From NCBI GenBank assembly GCA_015350385.1, contig WNKI01000002.1, positions 7,832,404-7,896,403 on the forward strand: 64,000 nucleotides of DNA, given 5' to 3'. The notes beneath the pieces are model-generated. The model was given only the letters and a program-made list of their open reading frames with translations. It was not told the DNA's origin and ran no database searches. This DNA is from Aculops lycopersici. Taxonomy: Eukaryota > Arthropoda > Arachnida > Trombidiformes > Eriophyidae. The position numbers and the translations under genes are program-made. This document shows, one piece after another, positions 37,127 to 45,313 of this stretch. Numbering within the stretch: the first letter of the stretch is position 1; each line of letters starts with the position of its first letter.

Positions 37127-37705
37127 ATGGAGGATTATGAATCAACACCAGCAACATCACCCGAATCAAACCAAAAACCTGGAGACCAAGATGGTGACTT
37201 ACAATTGATGATATTGGGCATTCTAAATGTGGCGAGCCTCCTGACGGTAACCGCCCTTAATTACATAACCTATTATTATACAAAGAATAACGATTCCGAT
37301 ACACTGATTAGAAAGTATAGATTGCAAGCAAAGACATCACAACAGGGGGGCCAACAATCCAAATTATCGACGGGAGGAAAGGCATCACTTGGTCATGCAA
37401 AAGGATCGACATTAGGTAAGAGTCAAAGTCAGCAAGACCAAAAATCCAACAGTTCAGGTAAACGCCAAGCTTTAGAATCGCAGGCGGCTCGTAAGAGCTC
37501 AACTGGAATTGGATCAGCTGTAACCACAAAACCAATCCATAACAGTCCATCAAACGCAAAGGAGGATAACGACTCCACCATTGATCAAGCAACAGCAGCA
37601 CCACAAGCAACCAGTACAGTAGTAGTGACTGCAAATCAACAGCCACACCATGAGCGCGAATCCTCCTCGGGAAAACGTGGCCTCTCTAAGAAGGCAAATT
37701 CTTGA
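37127..37705 (+). CDS. Single-pass membrane protein, unknown, first ORF of packed cluster
   Basis: 192 residues from ATG 37127. A polar acidic N-terminus of 25 residues is followed by one membrane segment (about residues 26-51, LMILGILNVASLLTVTALNYITYYY). A long basic, Ser/Gln/Gly-rich tail follows, with no Cys and no signal peptide. This layout suggests an N-out/C-in or tail-heavy membrane protein. I do not recognise the family. Its last 56 bases overlap the start of the SNARE frame at 37650 in a different frame, and no AATAAA separates them. The next gene upstream diverges at 36987. Confidence 0.65.
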   Translation: MEDYESTPATSPESNQKPGDQDGDLQLMILGILNVASLLTVTALNYITYYYTKNNDSDTLIRKYRLQAKTSQQGGQQSKLSTGGKASLGHAKGSTLGKSQSQQDQKSNSSGKRQALESQAARKSSTGIGSAVTTKPIHNSPSNAKEDNDSTIDQATAAPQATSTVVVTANQQPHHERESSSGKRGLSKKANS

Positions 37706-38378
37706 ATCGGCCCTCAAAGGTCAGCAGAGGCAACAGGTTGCCAACGATGAGTTGAATAGGCAAGGCGAGCAACTGAGACTGTCGCTAGGTGCTGCCAGTG
37801 AGATCGCGCTGCAAACGGATGATACAAGAGATGTAGTGGATCGACTAGCAGAGGAGGCCAAGTTAAGCAAGTGGCAACAAGCCCACAGGTGTCTATGGCA
37901 TCATCTCATCTGTTGTTGGCGATCTAACGATGATTTAAATTTAAACAGGACTGCAGTTGGTAAGTCTCACGAACTGTTGGCTAGACTGAAGCAATCAAGT
38001 CCAGCAGATTGGACAGAAACGGCGTCGGAGAAGGACATTTTGTATTGCTTGGACCAATTAGATAGGGACAAGGAGAAACGAAGGGCTCAAGGTCAACAAG
38101 TGACGGATAATGGGCAAAGTTGGCGTAGAACACTGGCGCCGCCGCCAGGATTGGCGGTACATAGAGCAAAAAATAATAATAAGAATATTTATAACGATGA
38201 TATATGGCACAAGCAAGTCGACTTGAGTTTGCAGCAGCTGCAACAGGTTGCCGAAGAGATGGGTAAATCTCTGGATGAGCAAAAGAGATTAGCTCAAACT
38301 TTAGCCATCTACCTGGAGTACGGGGTTGATCAAGTGATGGGTATAAACGATACATTAGCCATCGACAAGATTAATTGA
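37650..38378 (+). CDS. SNAP-25/29-like Qbc-SNARE, 242 aa
   Basis: The frame has two SNARE-like heptad regions. The first (about residues 12-72) contains ELNRQGEQL, matching the SNAP-25 zero-layer Gln in xDEQGEQL (Q38 here). The second (about 185-240) contains MGKSLDEQKRLAQTL with Gln211 in the zero-layer place. Between them lies HHLICCW with clustered Cys, where SNAP-25 is palmitoylated. SNAP-25-family proteins give two helices to the four-helix bundle that drives vesicle fusion at the plasma membrane or on lysosomes. The sequence is quite divergent, so I cannot choose between SNAP-25, SNAP-29 and SNAP-47. The start lies 55 bases inside the preceding ORF; an upstream exon cannot be excluded. 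Confidence 0.7.
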   Translation: MSANPPRENVASLRRQILESALKGQQRQQVANDELNRQGEQLRLSLGAASEIALQTDDTRDVVDRLAEEAKLSKWQQAHRCLWHHLICCWRSNDDLNLNRTAVGKSHELLARLKQSSPADWTETASEKDILYCLDQLDRDKEKRRAQGQQVTDNGQSWRRTLAPPPGLAVHRAKNNNKNIYNDDIWHKQVDLSLQQLQQVAEEMGKSLDEQKRLAQTLAIYLEYGVDQVMGINDTLAIDKIN

Positions 38379-38516
38379 TCCTCGAGGTTGAACTGGATTT
38401 ATTTGTTGCCAAACGATAGGTACGCAGCAGAATTATATTATTCAAAACGATCGCCACATTCTTCTACAATCTTTGAATCAACTCAAATTGTCGTAACTAC
38501 TGAAAATTTGTATAAC

Positions 38517-40742
38517 ATGTCGAGTGATTCTATTGAAATACTAAGCAAATTGGTCCGTACTGGTCTATGGTCGAAACCTGGTGATATTTCCAATTTCAAG
38601 AAATATGTTGTCGATGTCGACAGTTTAGTTACCTTTCTTTATAGACTTTGCGTCTCGGATCACATAAAAAAGTTGAAAAAGATATGTCCAAACTCTAGAT
38701 TAGACTTGAACTCGGCCACTCTCGTCAACTATACCCAATATTCAGGTTATGTCGCGAAATTTTTCAACCATCTAAGGGATCAACAGGTACAAGAGCTGCA
38801 TTTGGTCTATCAGGGTAAGTTCATGGAAGCCCCACTATTTGGTTTACTTGCGGCTCAATTCAAGAGAAACACCCAAAAGGTTAGAGATGCAGTATCGATA
38901 ATTGATGATAATAACAAGAATAAAACAAATAGTATCGTCGATGCACCGAAACACATGTCACGGCCGAATTTGGCTTTAAACATCTTCAAGTTATTGGTTA
39001 AAGAAATACGTAAGCAAAAATCGGCATCCGGTATTAGTCTCCACATCTACCAGGCCTTTTATAGCGCCTATCCTTTAATGACCAAATTGGCCCGAGACTT
39101 GAGGTGTCCAGTGATCACAAATAATGGCGACTTTATCCTGATGGATGTTCGCGCCGGTTTCTTATTTATCGACGAAATTTGGTCCACTTATATCGCTGAC
39201 GGCCCAAATTTCTCTCAATCCTCCAAAGGACAATCCTCAAAACTCAAATCGACATCAGTATCCTCAATTAAAATACATGCAAACAAAAGATCCTCATCCA
39301 CAAGTGGTGTTGGCAATTTGAGCTTCCACCATAACATCCTATTCATACGTCAACATCCTGGACTCACAAACCAACTCTCAGTTAGACTTTACCCTTTGAC
39401 GACCATTGACTTTGTTGTAACTCACTCGAAATCTTTGAAGCATTTAGGGGTTTATGATGCCAACTACAAGGATGAGGATTTTATCACCAAAGGCTACAAG
39501 ATCATGGCATCATCAGAATCTGCCAAGAATGAGCTAGATAAGAGGGCATTTCGACGACACCACAAGGCCGCCGAGAGATTGGAGCTTGCGTTGAGATTTT
39601 GTTGTTGCAAGAATGTGTCGCTATTGGGAAATCTCTTTAGGAGCGAAGCCTTGCGAACTAGTTCTTCAATTGATGATGACTTTTTATTTATACTCCAAAA
39701 TTATATGGTTGCTTTTAGGTTCAAGGAGAGACTCAGATTTGTGTTGAAAAATTTAAGTGACCCTCAAGGATTGAATTTCATTGAGTCGCTACTCACGAGC
39801 CGAGAAAGTACCGCGGACTTCCTGTTGGACATTTTAGCCACGTCCATTGGACATTTGGCAAGTGTTAACTACAATAGATTCATACAATTCGAGGACCTAG
39901 GCACCAAAAACTCACCTCACTCGCTACTAAGTGTAGTTAAATCGGCAATGATGAGCTTGTTTGGCGATAATAAGACTCATCGAAGTGAACACTCAAAGTC
40001 GCTATCTAACAAGCAACCCGACACTGCGACACGATATGCTAACGCTCAGCTCACCATTGTCGATAGGGAAGGTAAAGAGTTGGTCGAGAGAACCATTGAC
40101 ACCACAAGGGGCAATGACAAGCTTGGCGCGTTGAGAGGTAAGCTACACTTGTCTCACCTGGCCAACAATTCGGTTTCGTCCAAGTGTAGAGTTCAATTTA
40201 TCAACCAAGTCTTTCACTCGACAGACATGACTAAAGTCGGAGGCAAGGTGGGGAATGCAACACTAGAGATTATATCAAATGAGAAATTGAGGGTGGAACT
40301 GGCTATAGTTTTGTCGTTGTTCAGGTTTGCTTATTCTACGGCTCAACAAGGTGACAGCTACTTCAAGAAAACTTATAGCAGTTTGGCTCACATGTTTGAG
40401 GTCGCTATATTCAACCACTTTCGATATTTAAGTGAGACAAGAACCACAACAAAATCATCGGAAAAGAAGGACAACAAACACAAAAAACTGGTTGATCTGA
40501 TTGGCAAACATGATTTTGTAAATATCGCGGCGGCCGCCAAGTCAGCCGATAGCCCAAAACTCATCCGCCATCTAATTGAGTTATTGGGCGCCAGTATTGA
40601 GGGATTCATTGAGCTAAATTCTTACCTCAATTATCCATTGCCAGAACTGGAGTTACATAAGAACTACAATCCAATCCTATTGTATAACTTGACCCTTTAT
40701 CTGTACCAACATCCTGATAATAAAATTTTAGTTACCTTCTAG
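38517..40742 (+). CDS. Asteroid-like (ASTE1) PIN/FEN-type protein
   Basis: 741 residues from the first ATG (38517); the frame opens 43 codons earlier without an ATG. The N-terminal part (YVVDVDSLVTFLYRLC, then a Tyr/His-rich stretch, then LARDLRCPVITNNGDFILMDVRAGFLFIDE at about residues 190-220) matches the Asteroid family, whose PIN-like nuclease fold has the same CPVxTNDxDF signature. Here it reads NNGDF. Acid residues DVD and the final D keep some of the metal site. Drosophila asteroid acts in EGFR/Star signalling and human ASTE1 has a nuclease role in DNA repair; transfer of either is inference. The remainder is a long helical C-terminus. AATAAA falls at 40719-40724 inside the last codons. 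Confidence 0.7.
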   Translation: MSSDSIEILSKLVRTGLWSKPGDISNFKKYVVDVDSLVTFLYRLCVSDHIKKLKKICPNSRLDLNSATLVNYTQYSGYVAKFFNHLRDQQVQELHLVYQGKFMEAPLFGLLAAQFKRNTQKVRDAVSIIDDNNKNKTNSIVDAPKHMSRPNLALNIFKLLVKEIRKQKSASGISLHIYQAFYSAYPLMTKLARDLRCPVITNNGDFILMDVRAGFLFIDEIWSTYIADGPNFSQSSKGQSSKLKSTSVSSIKIHANKRSSSTSGVGNLSFHHNILFIRQHPGLTNQLSVRLYPLTTIDFVVTHSKSLKHLGVYDANYKDEDFITKGYKIMASSESAKNELDKRAFRRHHKAAERLELALRFCCCKNVSLLGNLFRSEALRTSSSIDDDFLFILQNYMVAFRFKERLRFVLKNLSDPQGLNFIESLLTSRESTADFLLDILATSIGHLASVNYNRFIQFEDLGTKNSPHSLLSVVKSAMMSLFGDNKTHRSEHSKSLSNKQPDTATRYANAQLTIVDREGKELVERTIDTTRGNDKLGALRGKLHLSHLANNSVSSKCRVQFINQVFHSTDMTKVGGKVGNATLEIISNEKLRVELAIVLSLFRFAYSTAQQGDSYFKKTYSSLAHMFEVAIFNHFRYLSETRTTTKSSEKKDNKHKKLVDLIGKHDFVNIAAAAKSADSPKLIRHLIELLGASIEGFIELNSYLNYPLPELELHKNYNPILLYNLTLYLYQHPDNKILVTF

Positions 40743-40758
40743 CCCTTCGGCCTAAGGG
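40743..40758 (+). other. Intercistronic hairpin
   Basis: Directly after the stop codon, CCCTT at 40743-40747 pairs with AAGGG at 40754-40758 around a six-base loop. It fills most of the 29 bases before the next ATG. Confidence 0.6.
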
Positions 40759-40771
40759 GTAGAAATCAAGT

Positions 40772-41395
40772 ATGGAGTTAAGTTCAACCGAAATCCTCAT
40801 CATATTCCTTGTTATTGTCTTTGGAGTTTTAATTATATTCCTATTAGTATATTATCTTGTCATTAAACGTATGAAAAAGCCTGCCTCGGAACGTATGGGA
40901 CTCAAGTCAGCCTCAGGATCGATCACAGATGACAACAAGAGTAGAAATATATTCTCGAACCCGGAAAAACAAATGGCTGTCGATCAATCGGCTCGCATCG
41001 GAACTCCAAGTCCCACTTCCTCGGATGCAGCCAATAGTATCCCATCACACCAATCTGAAACACTTGCCTCACCATCGGCACCCTCACCTACAAACTCAAC
41101 TGTAATCAATATGCCCAATGATCGTAATGATCGCGTAACAGAGAAGCAACAAGTGGCTAAAGTTACCGACTCTAGCGCCACCAAGACCATGGCGCCGGCA
41201 CAGAAAAGTCAGAGGAGCCAAAAGAGCCAAAAGAGCCAGAAGAGCTCAAAGAGCCAGAAAAGTAGCAAATCGATAGGTATTTCAGCTAGAAAATCAACAA
41301 GAAAAAGTTTGAATGATAAAGCTGACACAGTTATGGGTACGTTGGCTGGAATGAGGGATACTATAAATGAAACTGTACCAAAACGTGGATTCTGA
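40772..41395 (+). CDS. Single-pass membrane protein with Ser/Lys-rich tail, unknown
   Basis: 207 residues from ATG 40772, only 29 bases after the preceding stop. One membrane segment near the N-terminus (about residues 8-31, ILIIFLVIVFGVLIIFLLVYYLVI) is followed by a basic stop-transfer KRMKK. The rest is Ser/Thr-rich cytoplasmic tail with a tandem SQK/SSK array (about residues 150-168). The first few residues before the hydrophobic stretch make a type III (N-out, reverse signal-anchor) topology likely. I do not recognise the family. AATAAA at 41412-41417 lies 16 bases past the stop and closes the cluster. Confidence 0.65.
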   Translation: MELSSTEILIIFLVIVFGVLIIFLLVYYLVIKRMKKPASERMGLKSASGSITDDNKSRNIFSNPEKQMAVDQSARIGTPSPTSSDAANSIPSHQSETLASPSAPSPTNSTVINMPNDRNDRVTEKQQVAKVTDSSATKTMAPAQKSQRSQKSQKSQKSSKSQKSSKSIGISARKSTRKSLNDKADTVMGTLAGMRDTINETVPKRGF

Positions 41396-41411
41396 TTCAC
41401 GGAAATAAGAA

Positions 41412-41417
41412 AATAAA
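41412..41417 (+). terminator. Polyadenylation signal AATAAA closing the four-ORF cluster
   Basis: AATAAA 16 bases after the stop of the last ORF. The only other AATAAA I see inside the cluster are at 38919 (mid-ORF) and 40719 (just before the third stop). Confidence 0.6.
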
Positions 41418-41681
41418 CTCTCTTTCTTTTGCAACAAACTGTACATTTTTTCTCCATCATTTCGAACTGCGCGCCAACTAATGGTGGCGCACGCAGGGAT
41501 TCATGCATGAGAATTTGTGTGAGTGAGAGCCACATGCTTTTATTTTCGCACCGCCGCCTGCAGCCAGCACAGGAAATCGAGCGAGCGCTGCCATTGGACC
41601 GGCAGAACTTTATATCACGCTTCTCGCGTTGCCAGATATTGAAACCTAACTTTGCATCAATCAAGATATACTATTGATCTA

Positions 41682-41743
41682 ATAAATTATTGTGTATCAC
41701 CTGACTACTCTCATCAAGTAGCCAGGATCTATCAATAATTTAT
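41682..41743. repeat. Two-part stem-loop upstream of eL33
   Basis: Outer arms of 11 bp (ATAAATTATTG 41682-41692 with CAATAATTTAT 41733-41743) enclose inner arms CCTG/CAGG and CTACT/AGTAG (41700-41709 with 41717-41726) around a seven-base loop. It lies 50-110 bp before the ATG of the ribosomal protein gene. Confidence 0.7.
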
Positions 41744-41792
41744 ATTATTCTGCTATTGTATAAAAACAAAAACAACTTAGATATTAATCACC

Positions 41793-42272
41793 ATGGCCGC
41801 CAAAGCAGCAAGCCCCAAAGCGGCAGCAGCCCCAAAGGCACCCGTCGCTAAGAAGGACCCCAAGGCCTCGAAGGCCGATGCCAAATCAGCAGACAAGGGC
41901 AAGAAGGTAAAAAAAGTCAAGAAGGATAGGAAGGCAAAGTGTGGACGTTTATATGCCAAGGCTGTATTCTTGGGATACAAGAGATCGCTCCGCAAGCAAC
42001 GCTGTCACACCGCTCTCCTCAGAATTGAAGGTTGTATAACTCAAAGAGATGCTGAGTTTTATCTAGGCAAGAGAGCAGCCTATGTCTACAGAGCAAAGAC
42101 GAAGAAGCTCATCAAGCAGGAAGGATTAAGGGCTAAGAAGAGAGTTATCTGGGGTAAGGTGACCAGGACGCACGGTAACTCAGGTGTTGTTAGAGCTAAG
42201 TTCAAGAGAAACCTTCCAGCTCAAGCAATCGGCAACCGAGTTAGAGTGATGCTATACCCATCATCTATCTAA
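41793..42272 (+). CDS. RpL35A: Large-subunit ribosomal protein eL33 (RPL35A)
   Basis: 159 residues from ATG 41793 in a good initiation context (CACCATGG). The core from about residue 50 (GRLYAKAVFLGYKRSLRKQRCHTALLRIEG through KVTRTHGNSGVVRAKFKRNLP and GNRVRVMLYPS) is unmistakable eL33. The first 48 residues are an Ala/Lys/Pro-rich extension absent from vertebrate eL33 but of the kind found in Drosophila. It joins the 60S subunit in the nucleolus. The gene has no introns in the coding part. It converges with the serine protease gene, whose stop is 186 bp away. Confidence 0.97.
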   Translation: MAAKAASPKAAAAPKAPVAKKDPKASKADAKSADKGKKVKKVKKDRKAKCGRLYAKAVFLGYKRSLRKQRCHTALLRIEGCITQRDAEFYLGKRAAYVYRAKTKKLIKQEGLRAKKRVIWGKVTRTHGNSGVVRAKFKRNLPAQAIGNRVRVMLYPSSI

Positions 42273-42457
42273 TCTAATTAAATGAAAGAAAGGAAAATGA
42301 ACTCGTGTGTAATTGAAATCACCTGACTAATACCAAACTATTATTATATCACCAATCTACTTATTTTACAAAGCGACGTCATCATGTAAATTCCACATAC
42401 CGGTTGATACTTTTATTCGTTGGTTTACACAAGATCGACCCATCTAATAGCCGAAGC

Positions 42458-45313
42458 TCAAGAGTATTTCAGCTTGAAGCTTTGTTCAAACATCGAGATT
42501 GTCGACGAAATCCATTCGGTTTTCATTGAAATTTCAGAGAAAACACCGGGCAAATTTTCAATAGCGCAAATGGCGCCCACAGTGGAGTGTTGCAATATGA
42601 ACGATGCCGCTCCATAGATTTCGGTACAAATCTCACCACTTGGTGTAACTCGATCACAATATAATGGGCCACCGGAATCTCCTTGACAGATTCCGTGGCC
42701 GAGATCATTGTTGACGCAGATCATTGTATGATTATCATAATATTGAACGTCCGCGTCGAGAGCACTTGTTGATCTACCCAGTCTGCGGGCTTGCCGTCGA
42801 TTGAGTGGATCAGTCGAAATCTTTGCTTTCTCCTTACCGTCTGGTCCAAATTGTAGACTGTCTTTACAAGTATCACTGTCCACAACCTTGAGAGGCAAAT
42901 GCTTCAATAGGTTGGATTTGCCCGAGCCGTGAGTTTGACCCCAGCCTATGGATCTGCATGAAGTGTTAACGGCTAATGGTGTGTTGAAAGGCGGCAAACA
43001 AGCTGGTGCCACTTGGGGAGTTATGAGCACCGGTGCATTGAGTCTAAGTATTGCGATATCATTGTTCATATCGTTTTCCCAATTATCAACGAGCCTTCTG
43101 GCATCTACACCTGGGTATATGAGAGCATCGTCCACGTATCTCACTTGAACGTGACTTCCGCCCAATTGTCGCAAATCGTGCGCGCCAAATACAACCTTAA
43201 ACCCGTTTCTAAATCCATCTCGAGATACGCAATGACCAGCAGTTAGCACATACATTGGATGTATCAGGGTTCCGGCACAGAAGTGGCAATTTGGCTCCAC
43301 AAGTTCGTACTGTAGACTGGCTTGACCCGGCCAAGCGCCACGCTGCGCCTCGCTTCCGCCGACAATTCTTTTGACACGCCTCTTTCTCTTGCCACTAGAT
43401 GGATAATCGTCATGATGCTCCCCCGATGTTGGTGCAAAGAGTGGCCCCGAAAAAAGTTTCATCGACTCTCCTATTATGGACTGCAAATTGAGTGCTTGAT
43501 TTGCACCTGAAGCAGTGGCCATGTTGTACCAATCGCTCGACTGGCAGCAGTGAGATACATCACTATTGTAGTAAGTCAACTTCCGCTTTGGCTCTTTGAA
43601 TGCAAAGCCCTCACTAGTTAAATCCGATTGACGCGATACTCTGACCTTGTGATGCCTATTACTAGCTCCACTTGATGCATGGAATCCACTTTGATGGATA
43701 GAATCTTTAGTTCCAACAACATTCGGCTCGTTGTCTAGTCCTGTGGGGTAGCCACAAACCTTCGCCGACTCGTCACTGGCATCTCCGCAATCGTCTATCC
43801 CGTTGCACTTGAGCTCCAAATCAATAACATTTCTATTACGACAAAAGTACTTTCCATTATCGTAGGCTGGTAATAGGCTTGGATCGCTAATGAATTTATA
43901 CCTGATTACAAACTTCGATTTGGGTGCAAACTCATCACTAAAAACAGAGATCTTCACCGACCTGAATGGTATAATCAATGGCTTGATCTTGCCACAAACA
44001 ATCTTGAACTCGTCCCACTCAAAAAACTTGTTCAATTTGGCCGCCATCAATTTTCTAAACTCCTTGCTATCACGCCGGCAAGTATCACCGTTCGCTTGGT
44101 CGCCATTTTGATTTTGGCCCATCTTCTTACTTATCCTACGGGATCTCTGACCCGTTCGCCTTGCGACGGCTCGTGTCCTCTCACTAGCGCTAGTATTATT
44201 GTCACCTGTTTGACTGGACTCTGGTTTTGGGTATTTGTTTCTATTGTGACGATGATTCTTGTTCCTCCGCCTACTAGTTGAGTTGTTGGACCTCGAGGCA
44301 GGACCAACTCTTTGGGTGAAAGTAGTATTCGTTGTGCTAGCCTCCGTTTTGATGTCGGTCGAGTTTGATTTAAGTTTGCTAACCTCGAGACAAGTCTCAT
44401 CTTGGAGGTAGTCAAAAGTGGCATCTATCATCTTGAATTCGTTAGATTCATCATGCTCATTTAACAATGTCTTGTTTAAGGGTGAGTTCAATAGGGTCGC
44501 CATATCCTCAGACACAGGAGCTAGCGGTGGTGCAGAGTCTTGTCCACTAAAAGTCTGGCTCTCGCTTTCGTCGTCACTCATAGATCCATCACCGGAAGTT
44601 GGAATTTTGTTTTCGCTAACGTTTGCATCATCCGCCATGTGACTCGCCATGCCATCATTTGAACTACCTGTCGACGTCTCGCTTCCACTGACTGCCTCAT
44701 TCAAGCGATTGATTAGCTGTTTGTTGACCATTGCCACAATGCTAAACCTCAAGTCTTGGTTCTCGCAATTGATCACGGGGTCAAAATCAATCCTTTCAAT
44801 GTCGATCACAACTGCGAGATGGTTCTTGTTGCGAGAGATTAGAAAAAAGCTATAATTTGTTGGAGTATCGTAGTTTCTATCTTGAATTAAAGTTACGTCT
44901 CTTGTTAAGTCTCTTCGCTCCTTCACTGCTGGACTCATAGGTATGTCCTTAACATTTCCAGTTTCTATTTCGCCCATAAGCAAACCGGATTCTGTTGATT
45001 CATCGACATAAATCAATTTTGTTGTTTCATTTACATGATATATAATATCTCCCTTAGCCGGAAACTCTTTCGCATGCGTCGGTTTTTCTCGATTTTGCTG
45101 TTTTTGTTGTTTATGAGTAGTGGTTTCTTCGCTGATGCTGCCGCGATTTCTGTCATTGTCGCCATCAACGATTGCACTTATCTTCTTTTTATCGATAGTT
45201 TCGGCAATAGATTTAACTCTTGCCTGTCCAGTGGCCGTAGCTCCAAGCTTAATACTAAGAGCAACAAGTGATGATGCCACCAGTATCGTTATGATCAAAT
45301 TTGATCGCAACAT
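42458..45313 (-). CDS. Secreted multi-domain serine protease with degenerate LDL-A module
   Basis: 951 residues in one exon. A signal peptide or signal anchor (residues 5-25, LIITILVASSLVALSIKLG) is followed by a long low-complexity Ser/Thr/Asn-rich region, a possible CUB-like segment (about 430-480), an LDL-A-like module (491-521) and an S1 peptidase domain from residue 650. Activation would follow KRKRRVKR | IVGG. Catalytic triad: His694 (TAGHC), Asp752 (NDIAIL), Ser880 (GDSGGP). The S1-pocket position six before the Ser is Gly874, not the Asp of trypsins, so cleavage after Arg/Lys is unlikely and small or hydrophobic side chains are more probable. An insert of about 35 residues precedes the Ser. 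Minus-strand AATAAA is at 42412-42417. Modular insect S1 proteases act in clotting, patterning or matrix remodelling; which applies here is unknown. Confidence 0.88.
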   Translation of the reverse strand: MLRSNLIITILVASSLVALSIKLGATATGQARVKSIAETIDKKKISAIVDGDNDRNRGSISEETTTHKQQKQQNREKPTHAKEFPAKGDIIYHVNETTKLIYVDESTESGLLMGEIETGNVKDIPMSPAVKERRDLTRDVTLIQDRNYDTPTNYSFFLISRNKNHLAVVIDIERIDFDPVINCENQDLRFSIVAMVNKQLINRLNEAVSGSETSTGSSNDGMASHMADDANVSENKIPTSGDGSMSDDESESQTFSGQDSAPPLAPVSEDMATLLNSPLNKTLLNEHDESNEFKMIDATFDYLQDETCLEVSKLKSNSTDIKTEASTTNTTFTQRVGPASRSNNSTSRRRNKNHRHNRNKYPKPESSQTGDNNTSASERTRAVARRTGQRSRRISKKMGQNQNGDQANGDTCRRDSKEFRKLMAAKLNKFFEWDEFKIVCGKIKPLIIPFRSVKISVFSDEFAPKSKFVIRYKFISDPSLLPAYDNGKYFCRNRNVIDLELKCNGIDDCGDASDESAKVCGYPTGLDNEPNVVGTKDSIHQSGFHASSGASNRHHKVRVSRQSDLTSEGFAFKEPKRKLTYYNSDVSHCCQSSDWYNMATASGANQALNLQSIIGESMKLFSGPLFAPTSGEHHDDYPSSGKRKRRVKRIVGGSEAQRGAWPGQASLQYELVEPNCHFCAGTLIHPMYVLTAGHCVSRDGFRNGFKVVFGAHDLRQLGGSHVQVRYVDDALIYPGVDARRLVDNWENDMNNDIAILRLNAPVLITPQVAPACLPPFNTPLAVNTSCRSIGWGQTHGSGKSNLLKHLPLKVVDSDTCKDSLQFGPDGKEKAKISTDPLNRRQARRLGRSTSALDADVQYYDNHTMICVNNDLGHGICQGDSGGPLYCDRVTPSGEICTEIYGAASFILQHSTVGAICAIENLPGVFSEISMKTEWISSTISMFEQSFKLKYS

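Larger units (their letters stand above)
41396..41792. other. Intergenic DNA with eL33 leader and hairpin
   Basis: Holds the cluster's AATAAA at 41412, then the promoter and leader of the ribosomal protein gene. A two-part inverted repeat lies at 41682-41743. Confidence 0.6.
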
